From: Alnus glutinosa
Lineage: Eukaryota > Streptophyta > Magnoliopsida > Fagales > Betulaceae
DNA: 64,000 nucleotides
NCBI RefSeq assembly: GCF_958979055.1
Contig: NC_084888.1
Span: 9,781,501-9,845,500 of the forward strand
Direction: 5' to 3'
Positions 1 to 15,396 of this stretch are shown piece after piece. The position numbers and the translations under genes are program-made. The notes under the pieces were generated by a model. That model searched no databases, had not been told where the DNA came from, and saw only the letters and a list, made by a program, of their open reading frames with translations. Position 1 is the stretch's first letter; the number at the start of each line of letters is the position of its first letter.

Positions 1-955
1 AGGAGTGCTGATACTGTTACCGTCTCTCATCTTTTGTTTGCGAACAACACCTTGATATTTAGTGGGACAAATCCATATCATCTTTGCAACTTGCGTTGTT
101 TGTTTCTATGCTTTGAAGCTGTTTCAGGTTTGAGGATTAATTTGGCTAAATCAGAATTGGTCCCGGTTAGCAATGTCATCAACGTCAAAGGCCTGACTAG
201 TATTTTGGTTGTGTTTTCTTTGCCTATGAAATAACCAGATCTTCCTTGGAGCTTTATTTAAGGCCAATTCTATTTGGGATGACATTATTAAGAAGATAGA
301 ACGTTGCTTGGTTGGTTGGAAAATGATGTACTTGTTAAAAGGTGGGAGAGCTACTATGATTAAAAGCACTTTATCTAATTTGCTTATTTATTTCATGTCT
401 CTTTTTTCCCTCTCGGTTGGTGTTGCCAGTTGCTTAGAAAAGTTGGAGTGATTTTTTGTGGGGTGGCAATGTGGCATGGATGAAGAGTTCAAATATCACT
501 TGGTTAGCTGAACTAAAGTGTGTATTTCAATCTCTGAAGGAGGGTTAGGGGTTCAGAATTTGCTTGCGTTTAACTTAGATCTTTTAGGGAAGTGGCTTTA
601 GTGCTATGTTCATGAGGGAGAGGCCTTTTGGAGGGTGGTTGTGAACTCTAAGAGCCTACACATCCAGCTCAACAAGTATTTAGCTAAAGAACACATTTTT
701 CTATTTAGCTACCTACTTTTCCAAAGTACCTACATCCGACTAAGCATTTTAGCTATCCACTTTCAATATTCAATTTAAAATATTACTTCTTTATCTATTT
801 TCACTATTCCCAAAAGAGAAAGAATCATATTGATTTTTTTATTAATATAAATTATGCATTGTTGAGCTACAATGCTCGGCAAATTTGCTTGAGCACTGTA
901 GCAGCTCAGCAAATCCTTAGCTATTTTGGCTTGCCGAATGTGGAGCTTTTTTGAG

Positions 956-999
<44 letters not shown>

Positions 1000-2100
1000 C
1001 TATGGGGCTAGCCAAAATAACTTTTTAGCTATTTTGATTAGCCCAATGTGAGTGCTCTAAATATGGCAGTGCTTGGGGTAGGTGGTGTTCAAATGAGGTC
1101 CATGAGTCGTATGAGGCAGGGCTTTGAAAAAATATTATGAGGGATTGGGGTGTTTTATAGCCATTCCAGATTTGTGGTGGGTGATGGCTCCAAAATTAAA
1201 TTATGGCATGACATATGGTGTGAAGATCAAGCCCTCAAGGTAACTTTGCCAAGCTTGTATAGCATAGGCCGTTTTAAGGAGGCTGCAATGGTAGACCATT
1301 TGGAGCTCTCTAGTGCATCTCATCAGTGGAATATTAACTTTCTCAGAGTGGCTCACGATTAGGAGGTGGATCTCTTTACCTCATTCTTCACCTTGTATTC
1401 TTTTAGAGTGAGGGTGGTGAAGACAAGTTTTGCAAGGTACCCTCCAAGAGAGGGCTGTTTGACATCATATCATTCTGTAACGTTCTTATTCCCCATGATA
1501 TTACTCCTTTCCCTTGGAGGGGTATTTGACAGAATATGGTTATCTTCAGTGGCGTTCTTTGCTTGGACGGCTGTATTAGGGCAGATTCTCACCATGGACA
1601 ATCTAAGGAAACGACATGTCGTTGTGGTTGAGTGGTGTTGCATGTATAAGATGAATGGGGAGTCAGTGGATCATCTTCTACTTCATTGTGAGATTGACAG
1701 TGCTCTTTGGAACACTATCTTTAGCGGGTGGTTGATCTCTTCGCTTGCTGGAGAACGTTTAGTGGTAAGGTTTCAGCTTGATGTAGTTAGGAAGATGATT
1801 CTGTCCTGCCTTATGTGGAGGGAAAAAAAATGATCAAAATTTTGAAGACCGTGAGGGGACTTTGGTAGAATTGAAGGCTTTATTCTTTAAGACTTTTTTT
1901 TTTTATCAGGCTGCAGCTTTTGACTTTAATATTTTGAACTTTCATGTTTTTTTAGATCTGTTTTTCTGTTTCTAGCTAGATGTCTCTCTTGTATGCTGGA
2001 GATGACTTATCAAAAAAAATGTCTCTCTTGTATGCTTCATGTGTACTTGGGCTGCTCCTTTACGCTTTTCAATGAATTTGCGACTACTATTAAAAAAGAA
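1..2100 (+). mobile_element. LINE (non-LTR retrotransposon) 3' fragment
   Basis: Conceptual translation of the left part reads as the C-terminal half of a plant LINE reverse transcriptase (FANNTLIFSG, then CFEAVSGLRINLAKSELVPV). After an inserted MITE it continues with the zf-RVT region (VVGDGSKIKLWHDIW near 1165-1210; [20 protein letters not shown] near 1555-1610; [11 protein letters not shown] near 1660-1690). The polymerase motif expected as F-A-D-D is F-A-N-N here, so both catalytic aspartates are lost. Stops and frame changes break the reading frame throughout. The 3' end is near 2090-2100, where an A-rich tail begins. The 5' part is outside the window. It lies directly upstream of AUG7 exons on the same strand, so it probably sits in an AUG7 intron. 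Confidence 0.85.
652..1057. mobile_element. Tourist-like MITE inside the LINE
   Basis: This non-coding 406-bp insertion has imperfect terminal inverted repeats (GAGCCTACACATCCAG at the left; the right end read in reverse is GAGCACTCACATTGGG). It is flanked by the 3-bp duplication TAA (649-651 and 1058-1060), as expected for PIF/Harbinger-related MITEs. It contains a long poly-T run (about 960-999). LINE coding resumes on both sides, so it inserted after the LINE. Confidence 0.7.
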
Positions 2101-2234
2101 GAAGCATAATTTCAAAATGTGTGGATAATATGTTAGTGGAACATCATGTGCTCTGCATTATATTAGAATGCAGCAAGCCTCACGATCATGCAAATTTTCT
2201 GAACTTCTCTAAATGCAATGTCCTACTATTTCAG

Positions 2235-6133
<3,899 letters not shown>

Positions 6134-6984
6134 AATTGTTACACAATTAAGCAGTACTGTTGACCAGGTGGAGTGGTTATGCACAGACCCTTCCTCTTCT
6201 TTGGCGACAATACTTGAAAAATGTACTATTGTCGCTTTATATATATACCGAATGATTTGAATGTTCAGAGTGTTCATGTTGGCTGCCTTGTCCCGGCCAG
6301 TAATTACTGTGGTCTAAAGCATATTGACTTTCATATTATTTTAAAGGCTTCAGCAATTTTTATTTTTATTTTTATTTTTTTAAAAATATATATATATATA
6401 TAGTTACTTATTAAGAAACTTAGATAGGCAAATTGAGCTAAAGCTATCACCCCCGGGCCCCCACCCTTCTGAATAGAATCCATGATTTGTGTGGCATGTT
6501 CATAGGTGTGCCGGCATATATAAGAAAGTACCCAGTAGATTGGCGAATTGGTCGACTTGAAAATGTTTTTAGTTAATTAATTAAGGAAAATAATCTTCAC
6601 AAGGCGTGAAATGTTTTATGTTTTTTATTTGCATAAATGTTTTATGTTTTTTATTTGCATAAATCATTTTTCTGTCGCTTTCCTACTTCTCTGGGCTGAC
6701 AATTGTGAAAGGATCTCTTATAGAGCATACTCCTCACAATTGCTGGTCCTAATTGCAAACAATATGGATAAACAATTGCATTGGATCTCAATCCCACATT
6801 TAAGGGCTTTTTATTCTCATATATTCTTTTCCTCACCGTTAATTTTTGTCGTCACTCTCTTCCTTGCAATGCCTCAAATTATATGAAAATATCATCATTG
6901 TTAGTCAATATTTATATAATTTTAATTAAAATATACACATGTTGTGAATAAAAGTTGATATTTATATATAGGTTAATATGATCG
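6134..6984. other. AUG7 3' flank, no gene seen
   Basis: This stretch is AT-rich and presumably begins with the AUG7 3' UTR. It contains a short T-rich/TA repeat tract (about 6355-6402) and a near-exact direct repeat of about 30 bases at 6610-6665. No coding signal is convincing. Confidence 0.5.
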
Positions 6985-7125
6985 AGTGAAAATATAAGAA
7001 ATATTTGTTGATTTTCCATATGAGCTAAACGCCAAAAAATGTTTTAAGCTGAAATCATTTTTTTTGCTAAAAACATTTTTCAACGAAAAAACATTTACGC
7101 TGAAACAAATGGGGCCTAAGGGTTA
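6985..7125. mobile_element. End of a small TIR element (remnant)
   Basis: The segment ending ...GCTGAAACAAATGGGGCC resembles the right end of the complete TIR element at 52105-52910 (shared pattern of a CCAAAAAATG motif followed by an end containing AAACAAA). No matching left end is visible, so it is a remnant or a divergent relative. Bases 7126-7359 to its right hold no recognisable feature. Confidence 0.35.
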
Positions 7126-7359
7126 AATCTTTTAAAGGGATGTGTAATTTAATGCGGAATTAGACGGACTGTTTACTTTTAAAAAATTATTGCAAATGGT
7201 ACCTGTGGACATTTGATAAATTCAATTGGAATTGGTCATTCTTTTCAATAATATAATTTAATGGCATGCAACATTTAACCAATTATTAACAATTGCCACG
7301 TGTCTCATATACCACATTAATATTATTTAAAAATTAAAAGAACTTTTTTAAAAAATTAG

Positions 7360-7915
7360 GAGGTGATCGAGTTACTCCTATGGCTGGCTTGTGAGTGGCC
7401 GATATTTTATTATGATGTTGGCTACTTGAATGATTCTCATCCGGATACTATTGTGATTCCAAATTCAAATTCTCATCAAGCTGCAGTTTATCATGATTGT
7501 ACATGTTTTATTATTTAGTGCTCTACTATTATTAGTTCGCCGTGTTCAACTATTTTCGGCGAGGTTACTGCAGCTTTATTGGCAGCTCGTATGGCTCCAT
7601 CTTTGAATTTGTCTTCTGTTATTTTAGAAGGTGATTCCCTGATTGTGACCTTAGCACTTAATCATCCTGATGCCACGCAGGATTGGAGAATTTCATCTAC
7701 TATATCCAGTATTCTATCTACTATTCCACATACTACTAGCTGGTCAACTAGTCATATTAACTGAAGTGCAAACTTCTATGCCCACCATGTGACAACTTGG
7801 ATCACAACTAGATTATGCATTCCCACTTTTACTTTTACCTTTGGTTCCTTTACTCGTTGTTTTGGAAAGGAAATTTCCTCTTATATTTTGGTTCCTTAAT
7901 TCTGTCTTTCCCTAG
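7360..7915 (+). pseudogene. LINE-type RNase H (RVT_3) remnant
   Basis: Translation shows the plant RVT_3/RNase H-like signature: FGEVTAALLAARMAPSLNL, then SVILEGDSLIVTLALNHP, then W..SHIN and FYAHHVTTW. These domains form the tail of many plant LINE polyproteins and also occur alone. In-frame stops interrupt it, for example straight after SHIN. No upstream reverse transcriptase is visible, so this is an isolated decayed fragment. Confidence 0.6.
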
Positions 7916-8783
7916 GTTGTACTTTAAAAAAGAAAAAAGAAAAAAGTATTTTCTATTTTTGCATAAAAGAGTTCTGTTTTTTTTTTGGTCAATGTGTTCC
8001 ATTTCCCAAATATTGTCTAGTTACATCTACTATAATCGCTGACCACGTGTGAACAATTGTGCTTTATATATACCATAAATTATATATATATATTTTGCTT
8101 GTTAACAACTTAACATTGTCCTAGTTTAATTTTCCCATATGAGATCATTTACAACAATTTTCCTATAACTTCTTATATTTCCTAAATATAGAGAAAATCT
8201 TTTTAAAAAAAAAAAAAAAACACAAAAGATTATATGCAATGTATTGGGTAACATTTTATCTTACACATAGCTTTCATATCCATTATTTTTTATATTTCCT
8301 TTCTTTTTTCCTTGCCTTTCATTGATGAATGTGTTGAGATTTTGTAAAAAATAATGTGAGTATTTGTACGAAGCTTAAATTTTGTATAGGAATAATATTT
8401 TAATAATATAAAGAAAGATAACAAAAATTATTATGAAGTGTATTTAGATAAAAAAAGTAAAGCATAATTTTGTTCTGTAAATTTTAAAAAATTAAATGAA
8501 AGATACTTTTACATAGAAATTGATTGCCGTCGATCTCCTGGAAAATCATCTTCTAAAAAAACATATGCCCATTAGATTTTACATAATATAAATGAAGAAT
8601 CTAAGAAAATCCATTCAAGAATGGAAAACAACGTCAATTTTGGCAAACAAATAAATTGTACAATTTCGATAGGTCAAGACTACTACGTACGTAGCTTTTT
8701 CATCCTTGTATTTCCTTACGTGCATGGATATTTTGCTTTCATACTACGACCATCGATCGATCTGACTCCCTATTCTCCCCTCG
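7916..8783. other. AT-rich upstream region of the protease gene
   Basis: No ORF or repeat of note is seen, apart from A/T runs (for example near 8205-8220) and a TA-rich stretch near 8075-8095. It probably contains the protease promoter. Confidence 0.4.
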
Positions 8784-8794
8784 TTATATATATA
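8784..8794 (+). promoter_or_regulatory. Probable TATA box of the aspartic protease
   Basis: TTATATATATA lies about 40 bases before the start codon at 8832. That spacing would give a very short 5' leader. Confidence 0.5.
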
Positions 8795-8831
8795 CACACA
8801 CGATCCTACACTGTTTCTCCAAAAATCGGCC

Positions 8832-10504
8832 ATGGCACCTCATCAGTACTCTCTTCTCTCCATTTTCCTTCTCTACAGTACCTTCTCTCTCACCTCGGCT
8901 CTCAACGCCAACGGGGGCGGCTTCAGCGTGGATCTCATCCACCGCGATTCCCCAGACTCTCCCTTCTACAACCCTTCAGAAACTCCTTCGCAGCGCATAG
9001 CAGAGGCTTTGCGCCGCTCCATTAGCCGCGCCAATCATTTCAAGCCGACTTCTTCTGCACTCTCTCCCAACGAACCCCGATCTGAAGTACTCGCAAATAA
9101 AGGCGAATACCTCATGAAATACTCGGTCGGCAGGCCGCCGTTCCCGGTCCTAGGCATTGCCGACACCGGCAGTGATCTAATCTGGTTGCAGTGCAAGCCT
9201 TGCTCCTACTGTTACGAGCAAAAAGACCCGATTTTTGATCCTCGCGAGTCAAAAACGTACAGAGACGTTGCCTGTACTTCGACGCAATGCCAGTCCATAG
9301 ACGGAACCTCATGCTCATCGTCATCTTGCAAATATTCAGTGTCTTATGGAGATAAATCGTACTCAAATGGAGACCTTGCTTTCGACACTCTCACGCTGGA
9401 ATCCACCACAAGCCGGCCTGTGTCTCTTCGTAATATTGTCGTAGGCTGTGGACGCGATAATAACGGAACCTTTGATAAGAAAAGTTCTGGCATAGTTGGC
9501 CTTGGAGGCGGCGCCGCTTCCCTTGTTTCCCAACTGGGTTCTTCTATTCGTAAGATGATAGGAATGAATCATTTTATATTCTAAAGGAAACCTCACATTT
9601 AACTCTATTGAATTGTTGTTACTTTTGTGATTATCCCTATTGAATAAAAAATTTTAATAGAGCGGTGAAATTGAGAAAATTTAAAATATAGATGTACTAA
9701 ATCAAGAGTTTTTGAAGTTTAAGGGATTAATTAATGCAAAAGTGATTAAAGTTTAGAGAAGTTAAGTAAAATTTCTCCTATATATTTTAAAACTTGTTCT
9801 TACGAACTCTCCGGTGAATGATGGAGATAGAATTTAACTCTAATATCATACATGTCAAATTATTACTTATCCTAAAAATTTAAATTTATACAGGAGGAAA
9901 GTTTTCATATTGCTTGGTGCCTATTTTTTCCGAAGGAAAAAACTCAAGCAAATTGAGATTTGGTAGTGATGCCGTGGTTTCTGGTTCTGGAGCCGTGTCT
10001 ACTCCGTTAATCCCAAAAAGGCCGGAAACTTTCTACTTCCTAACACTCGAGGCGATGAGTGTTGGCAACAAAAGATTGGAGTTGAGGGATTCTTCCTCTT
10101 TTGGAGACGGCCCATTCCCAGAGGGAAACATTATCATCGATTCGGGCACGACATTGACTCTATTGCCAGCAGACTTCTACTCCAAGTTTGAATCAGCAGT
10201 GGCGGAAAGAATTGATTTAGAACCCGTGGTCGATGGGGATCAATTTCTAAGACTTTGCTACAAGTCTGCATCCGACGATATAGGCGTTCCGATTATCACA
10301 GCGCATTTCGCCGGCCGGGCAGACGTGAAGCTGAATCCGGCGAACACGTTCGTCAGAGTAACGGAAGAAGTAATGTGCTTGGCTTTCATTCCCAGTGAAA
10401 GCCTGTTCATCTTTGGTAACTTGGTGCAGATGAACTTCTTGGTTGGTTATGACACCGTGGCGAAGACTGTGTCCTTTAAGCCAACGGATTGCACACAGCT
10501 GTAA
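8832..10504 (+). CDS. CDR1-like (nepenthesin-type, A1) aspartic protease
   Basis: Predicted secreted pepsin-family protease. Two exons, 8832-9549 and 9894-10504, join at C|GA (GT at 9550, AG at 9892-9893) to give 442 residues, close to Arabidopsis CDR1 (437). Residues 1 to about 24 form a signal peptide (hydrophobic SIFLLYSTFSLTSALNA). The first catalytic motif is D111-T-G-S (IADTGSDLIW) and the second is D322-S-G-T (IIDSGTTLTLLP). Between them is the cysteine-rich nepenthesin insert (CKPCSYCYEQ, CTSTQCQS, CSSSSCKYSVSYGD). CDR1 acts in the apoplast in disease-resistance signalling; an equivalent role here is inference. Nearly all CDR1 relatives are intronless, and here the 344-base intron falls inside the conserved SIxGKFSYCLVP segment. 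The upstream ATG at 8621 is in another frame and was not used. Confidence 0.9.
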
Positions 10505-11040
10505 CACTTAATTAATTGAAAATGGATGCATGCATGCATGTGTATTTTCTGTTTTACGTACGTGTTGCTATAAATGTGTTTTTAATAAATAAGCATTTAA
10601 TTCTCATTTGCATTCTTAATTGGACATTAATTTCTTGTTGCTCCACTTCCTGATTCAGAGATCGACATAATTAAGGGCCTTTTTTTTTTTTTTTTGGAAA
10701 ATTAATCATTAAATTTGTAAAAGGTATAGGCCATTAAATTTGTAAAAAGTATTAACCAACAGAATGATGTATACGTATAACATAACTCTGGCAGGAATTA
10801 GTGACCTAATTAGTCTCATGTACATTTATTGATGATTCGTACTAGAGGTTGCAAACATGTTTTATTGTTTTCCTTTTAATTCTACTCCATCTATTGAATT
10901 ACTTAAGACTTCTCTCTCCAAAAAAAAGAATTACTTAATTAAGACAATGATCAATTTTGGAAAGTTAATTAATATAATACACACTCATGTGGTGCATTAA
11001 CTTTTAATTTAATATTGTTGGTACAGTTTTCAGTACACTG
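10505..11040. other. Protease 3' flank
   Basis: This AT-rich 3' region has plausible polyadenylation sequence (TTTTAATAAATAAGC near 10580) and a T run near 10681-10696. No gene is seen. Confidence 0.4.
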
Positions 11041-11560
11041 ACGTGTTGCCTTGTGATTCGTTGTCTCCCTTGATTGGCCTACCTCAAAACCTGCAAAATA
11101 ACAAACAGCTCGTCGGGGGTGCCGACCGTACCCCTACTCCGATGCCTAAGTCAGTTCAAACTACTTTTCTAGAGAATATCAATAATCTCAAAAGATCAGA
11201 GAATCTGTTTGTAAAAAATACCTGACGTAGTAGTCTTATTTATAAGTTCACAGTTATAAAACTGCTAGAATACTTGGAGCATAATTTGATTAGGAGTTTG
11301 AGTCCTAAATCACATAGTCTTTAATCTTATCTTCAAAGAATTCAAATTTGGTAGTAGAGTCCAAGCTGGGTAGGACATTACCTCTTCGTCTGATGTCATA
11401 CTATTAGGTACTTTATTCCATATTTGATGGGATAAAAGCTTTATCTTAATATACTCGGGATATGCGCTTTTTTAGGGATAACGAATGGTCTTGTACTTAA
11501 ATCTGATTTGGCCGGGCCGACCCGATGGGTTCAGCCCCCGATACTACCTTAGGTCCACAT
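11041..11560. mobile_element. Possible LTR fragment
   Basis: The segment has the look of a plant LTR: a GGTGCCGACCGTACCCCTAC stretch, a CTTATTTATAAG TATA-like site near 11236 and a GGCCGGGCCGACCC stretch near 11512-11523. No paired copy or target duplication was found, so the call is weak. It could also be ordinary intergenic DNA. Confidence 0.25.
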
Positions 11561-12054
11561 GTATTTGGAGCTGATTATTTCTCCAACTATATATTTTTAG
11601 TTAAATACATGACAATATATACCATATTATTGCTAAACTACTTCATCATCAGTACTAAATTAATAGATAGATGCCCACAAGTACATAAGGAAAGTTTGTT
11701 CGATCTCTTACTTCTAATTAAACATAATAAAAGAAAATTGATATTGCTAAAAACAATTTGTATTCTGTAACTTAAGTCTAATATAATGTGTTTGAACCGT
11801 TCTGAATACATAACTAAGCTCATATATATAGTTTTTAATTACTGCGAGCTTTATAATTAATTTTCATTTTTCACGTAATTAAAGTTGTAGTAAGCCCATC
11901 AGCATTTCGCGCGCAATTATATTATTATATGAAAACTAGATGGTTGTGACTTGTGAGATATATTGTACGTGCAAACTTCAATTGTCCACGTACACATATT
12001 TTCTATAACAAGGTCGATCACTAGAATATAATTTTAATTTAAAAAAAAAAAATG

Positions 12055-12585
12055 TAAAATTAATCCTTATAATTTGAGGTTTTGACAAATAGCTAGCTTC
12101 CTAAAATTTAAAAAGTAACTAAACACTTCATGAGATTTTAAGATAAAAAAAAAAAAAAAAAATGGCTTATGCTATTAAAATAGTTAATAGAATCCGTTAA
12201 TTAGTTCCATCAGAATCAATCATATTGTGATACATATCACTTACAATAAAAATATCAAAGATATTTGAAAGAATTTAAAATATATTTACAAAATAACGGA
12301 GGGAGTGGTCGGACCACCCTTTTTGCCAATTAGGAGGTGGTCGAACCTACTCCAATGACCGAACTATACCCTTTTTTTTTTTCGTCATCTAGGGGTGGGG
12401 CGGTTCGGTCACCCAGGCTCATCATTTGGCCAAAGGGCTACTTCTTCCCGTTGTTTTTTTTTTTTTTTTTAAATATATATATTTTTTATTATAAGTAACA
12501 CGTGTCACAATATGATTGATATTGAATTATAAGTAAAAATGAATTATAAGTAAAAACCTCAAATTAATTATAGAGACCAATTTTG
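12055..12585. mobile_element. Foldback element
   Basis: Inverted arms flank a short core. The left arm has TATAATTTGAGGTTTTGAC (about 12069-12087) and the right arm AAAAACCTCAAATTAATTAT (about 12553-12572). Inside them, CAATCATATTGTGATACAT (about 12216-12234) pairs with GTGTCACAATATGATTG (about 12504-12520). The core has GGTGGTCGAAC/GGTCGGACCACCC stretches like those in other foldback elements of the window. No target duplication could be fixed. Bases 11561-12054 to its left are plain AT-rich DNA. Confidence 0.5.
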
Positions 12586-12720
12586 TATTTTTTCCATTAA
12601 AAAAAAATCAAATTATGTCAAAATCCAAGTTGACCATAAAACGACCGTACTCAAATCTCTACAGCGTCCTTATACCAAACGTGCGAGCTGAAAGCACACA
12701 AGCATTTCTACATTCAGGTA

Positions 12721-15396
12721 ATGAGAATTGTAAAGTTGGACGGCTTAAGTGAAAGCACTGAAGCCTTTCTACCTTCATCAATCTCAAAAGCTTTATCTTT
12801 TGCTAGAAACTCTAACGAACTGCGCAAAGTCCACTCATTGATAATTACTTTGGGACTAGACCAGTCTGTGTTCTTCTCCGGCAAACTCATAAGCAAGTAT
12901 GCCCGCCTCAAAGAACCCACTTCTTCTCTCTCCGTTTTTCGCCGAGTGTCGCCCACAAACAACGTCTACCAGTGGAATTCAATCATTAGAGCGCTTACCC
13001 ATAACGGATTGCTATCTGAATCTCTTCACTTTTACACTGAAATGCGAAAAACTAAGCTTCAACCTGACGCGTACACGTTTCCTTCGGTTATTAATGCGTG
13101 TGCCGGGTTATGCGACTCGCAGATGGGTAAACAAATTCACGAGCATGTTCTGGAAATGGGGTTTGGCTCGGATTTGTATATTGCGAATGCATTAGTGGAT
13201 ATGTACTCTAGGTTCGGTGATTTAGTCAAAGCGCGAAACGTGTTCGAGGAAATGACTCACAGGGATATTGTGTCGTGGAATAGTCTGATTTCGGGGTATA
13301 GTTCAAACGGGTATTGGGAGGAGGCTCTGGAAATTTATTACAGGTCTAGAATGGTGGGGATGTTACCGGATGCTTTTACAGTATCAAGTGTTTTGCCTGC
13401 ATGTGGAAGCGCAATTGTAGTTGAGGAGGGCCAGATTATTCATGGGTTGGTTGAAAAGATCGGGATTCATGCAGATGCTATTGTAAGCAATGGGCTTCTT
13501 TCCATGTACTTTAAATTTAATAGATTGAGTGACGCTCGTAAAGTTTTTGATGAGATGGTAGTAAGAGACTCTGTTAGTTGGAACACGGTGATTTGTGGTT
13601 ACTCTCAGTCAGGGTTGTTTGGTGAGTCAATTGAGTTATTTATGGAGATGCTAAACAAATTCATACCAGACTTGTTGACAATCACATCTACTCTCCGTTC
13701 TTGTGTTCACTTACGGGATATGGAGTTTGGAAAATATATTCATGAATTCATGATAAGAAACGGGTTTGAATTTGATATTACAGTAAGTAATATCCTTATT
13801 GACATGTATGCAAAATGTGGTAATTTAGTGGCTTCACGAGAAGTATTTGATAAGATGAAATGTAGAGATTCTGTCTCATGGAACTCACTGATCAATGGCT
13901 ATATTATAAATGGTTTTTATGATGAAGGGTTAAAGCTTTTTAAGATGACGAAGATGGAGATGAAATCTGATCATGTGAGCTGTTTGACACTCCTGGCTGT
14001 CTCTACGCTGTTGGCAGACATGGACCTGGGTAAAATGATCCACTGTGATATAGCAAAGTTTGGATTTGATTCATATCTAGCGGTCACTAATGCTCTTGTT
14101 GATATGTATGCTAAATGTGGAAAATTGAAGGATTCGGTGAAAGTATTTGAGAACATGAAAGCTCGCGATATAGTCACATGGAATACCATTATTGCTGCCT
14201 GCGTTCGTTCTGAAAATTGTAGTTTAGGATTGAGAATGACCAACCGAATGAGAACTGAAGGAGTGTCACCAGATGTTGCCACCATGTTAGGTATCTTGCC
14301 CATGTGTTCCTTCCTTGCTGCCAAGCGACAAGGAAAAGAGATCCATGGATGTGTTTTAAAATTTGGATTTGAGACAGATGTTCCAATTGGGAACGCACTG
14401 ATTGAGATGTACTCCAAATGTGGTAGATTAGAGGACTCAGTCCAGGTATTCAAGTGCATGAAAATGAAAGATGTGGTGACATGGACTGCTTTGATATCCG
14501 CATATGGAATGTATGGTGAAGGCAGGAAAGCTTTCAGAGCTTTTCTGGAGATGGAAGAAACTGGGGTTTACCCTGATCATGTTGCTTTTGTCGCCATCAT
14601 TTTTGCTTGTAGCCATTCAGGTTTGGTAGACGAGGGTCTGGCTTGCTTTGACCGGATGAAGAAAGATTACAACATTGAGCCAAGGATTGAACATTATGCT
14701 TGTGTAGTTGATCTTCTATCCCGTTCTGGACATTTCGCTAAAGCAGAGGAGTTTATCCTTTCAATGCCCCTGAAACCGGATGCAAGTATATGGGGATCTT
14801 TACTTAGCGCTTCTCAAGCACATGGAGACATAAAGTTTGCAGAACGCGTCTCAGAGCAGATCATCAAATTGAGTTCAGTTGATCCTGGGTATTATGTATT
14901 AATATCCAATGTATATGCGGCTTTAGGAAAGTGGGATCAAGTAAGAATGATACGAAAATCTATAAAAACTAGAGGACTCAAAAAAGAACCGGGATGTAGC
15001 TGGATGGAGATTCGAAACACAGTTTACGTTTTTGGGACTGGAGATAAGTTTTTTGAACAGTTTGAAGAGGTTTATAAGTTATTAGGGATACTTGCTGGTT
15101 TGTTGGCTAAGGAAGGTTATGTTGCAAATCTGCAATTTGTTCTGCATGATGTGGAGGAGGATGAGAAGAGAGACATGCTTTGTGGGCACAGCGAAAGGCT
15201 TGCCATAGCATTTGGATTGTTGAATACGAAACCAGGGACCCCTTTGCAGGTGATGAAAAACCTTAGGGTTTGTGGAGATTGTCACACCGTGACCAAGTAC
15301 ATATCGAAGATCATGCAAAGAGAAATATTAGTAAGAGATGCCAATCGCTTTCATTTGTTCAAGGATGGAACCTGTAGTTGTCGAGATCACTGGTGA
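12721..15396 (+). CDS. PPR protein, PLS class with E/E+ and DYW domain (full length, copy A)
   Basis: An intronless ORF of 891 residues that strongly resembles Arabidopsis At3g03580. The N-terminus matches (NELRKVHSLIITLGLDQSVF), as does the whole series of PLS repeats (for example NVYQWNSIIRALTHNGLLSE, NALVDMYSRFGDLVKARNVF). The C-terminal E/E+ part contains KKEPGCSWMEI. The DYW deaminase follows with H823-S-E825 and C851-G-D-C854-H855 and ends in CSCRDHW, so the final triplet is DHW rather than DYW. DYW-PPR proteins bind organellar transcripts and catalyse C-to-U editing; the target here is unknown. The Met at 12721 leaves about the same leader length as the Arabidopsis protein. This is the only complete copy; three partial copies of its 3' part occur at 27547, 45830 and 62037. 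Confidence 0.92.
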   Translation: MRIVKLDGLSESTEAFLPSSISKALSFARNSNELRKVHSLIITLGLDQSVFFSGKLISKYARLKEPTSSLSVFRRVSPTNNVYQWNSIIRALTHNGLLSESLHFYTEMRKTKLQPDAYTFPSVINACAGLCDSQMGKQIHEHVLEMGFGSDLYIANALVDMYSRFGDLVKARNVFEEMTHRDIVSWNSLISGYSSNGYWEEALEIYYRSRMVGMLPDAFTVSSVLPACGSAIVVEEGQIIHGLVEKIGIHADAIVSNGLLSMYFKFNRLSDARKVFDEMVVRDSVSWNTVICGYSQSGLFGESIELFMEMLNKFIPDLLTITSTLRSCVHLRDMEFGKYIHEFMIRNGFEFDITVSNILIDMYAKCGNLVASREVFDKMKCRDSVSWNSLINGYIINGFYDEGLKLFKMTKMEMKSDHVSCLTLLAVSTLLADMDLGKMIHCDIAKFGFDSYLAVTNALVDMYAKCGKLKDSVKVFENMKARDIVTWNTIIAACVRSENCSLGLRMTNRMRTEGVSPDVATMLGILPMCSFLAAKRQGKEIHGCVLKFGFETDVPIGNALIEMYSKCGRLEDSVQVFKCMKMKDVVTWTALISAYGMYGEGRKAFRAFLEMEETGVYPDHVAFVAIIFACSHSGLVDEGLACFDRMKKDYNIEPRIEHYACVVDLLSRSGHFAKAEEFILSMPLKPDASIWGSLLSASQAHGDIKFAERVSEQIIKLSSVDPGYYVLISNVYAALGKWDQVRMIRKSIKTRGLKKEPGCSWMEIRNTVYVFGTGDKFFEQFEEVYKLLGILAGLLAKEGYVANLQFVLHDVEEDEKRDMLCGHSERLAIAFGLLNTKPGTPLQVMKNLRVCGDCHTVTKYISKIMQREILVRDANRFHLFKDGTCSCRDHW

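Noticed and set aside
7579-7764. A small host RNase H-like gene
   Set aside because: The domain is only a C-terminal piece with stops close by and LINE-type sequence, so it is better explained as a retrotransposon remnant.
13971-14459. 162-residue minus-strand frame opposite the PPR gene, repeated at 45929-46408 and 62136-62615
   Set aside because: It is the antisense shadow of PPR coding sequence. It is kept in all copies only because the copies are nearly identical.
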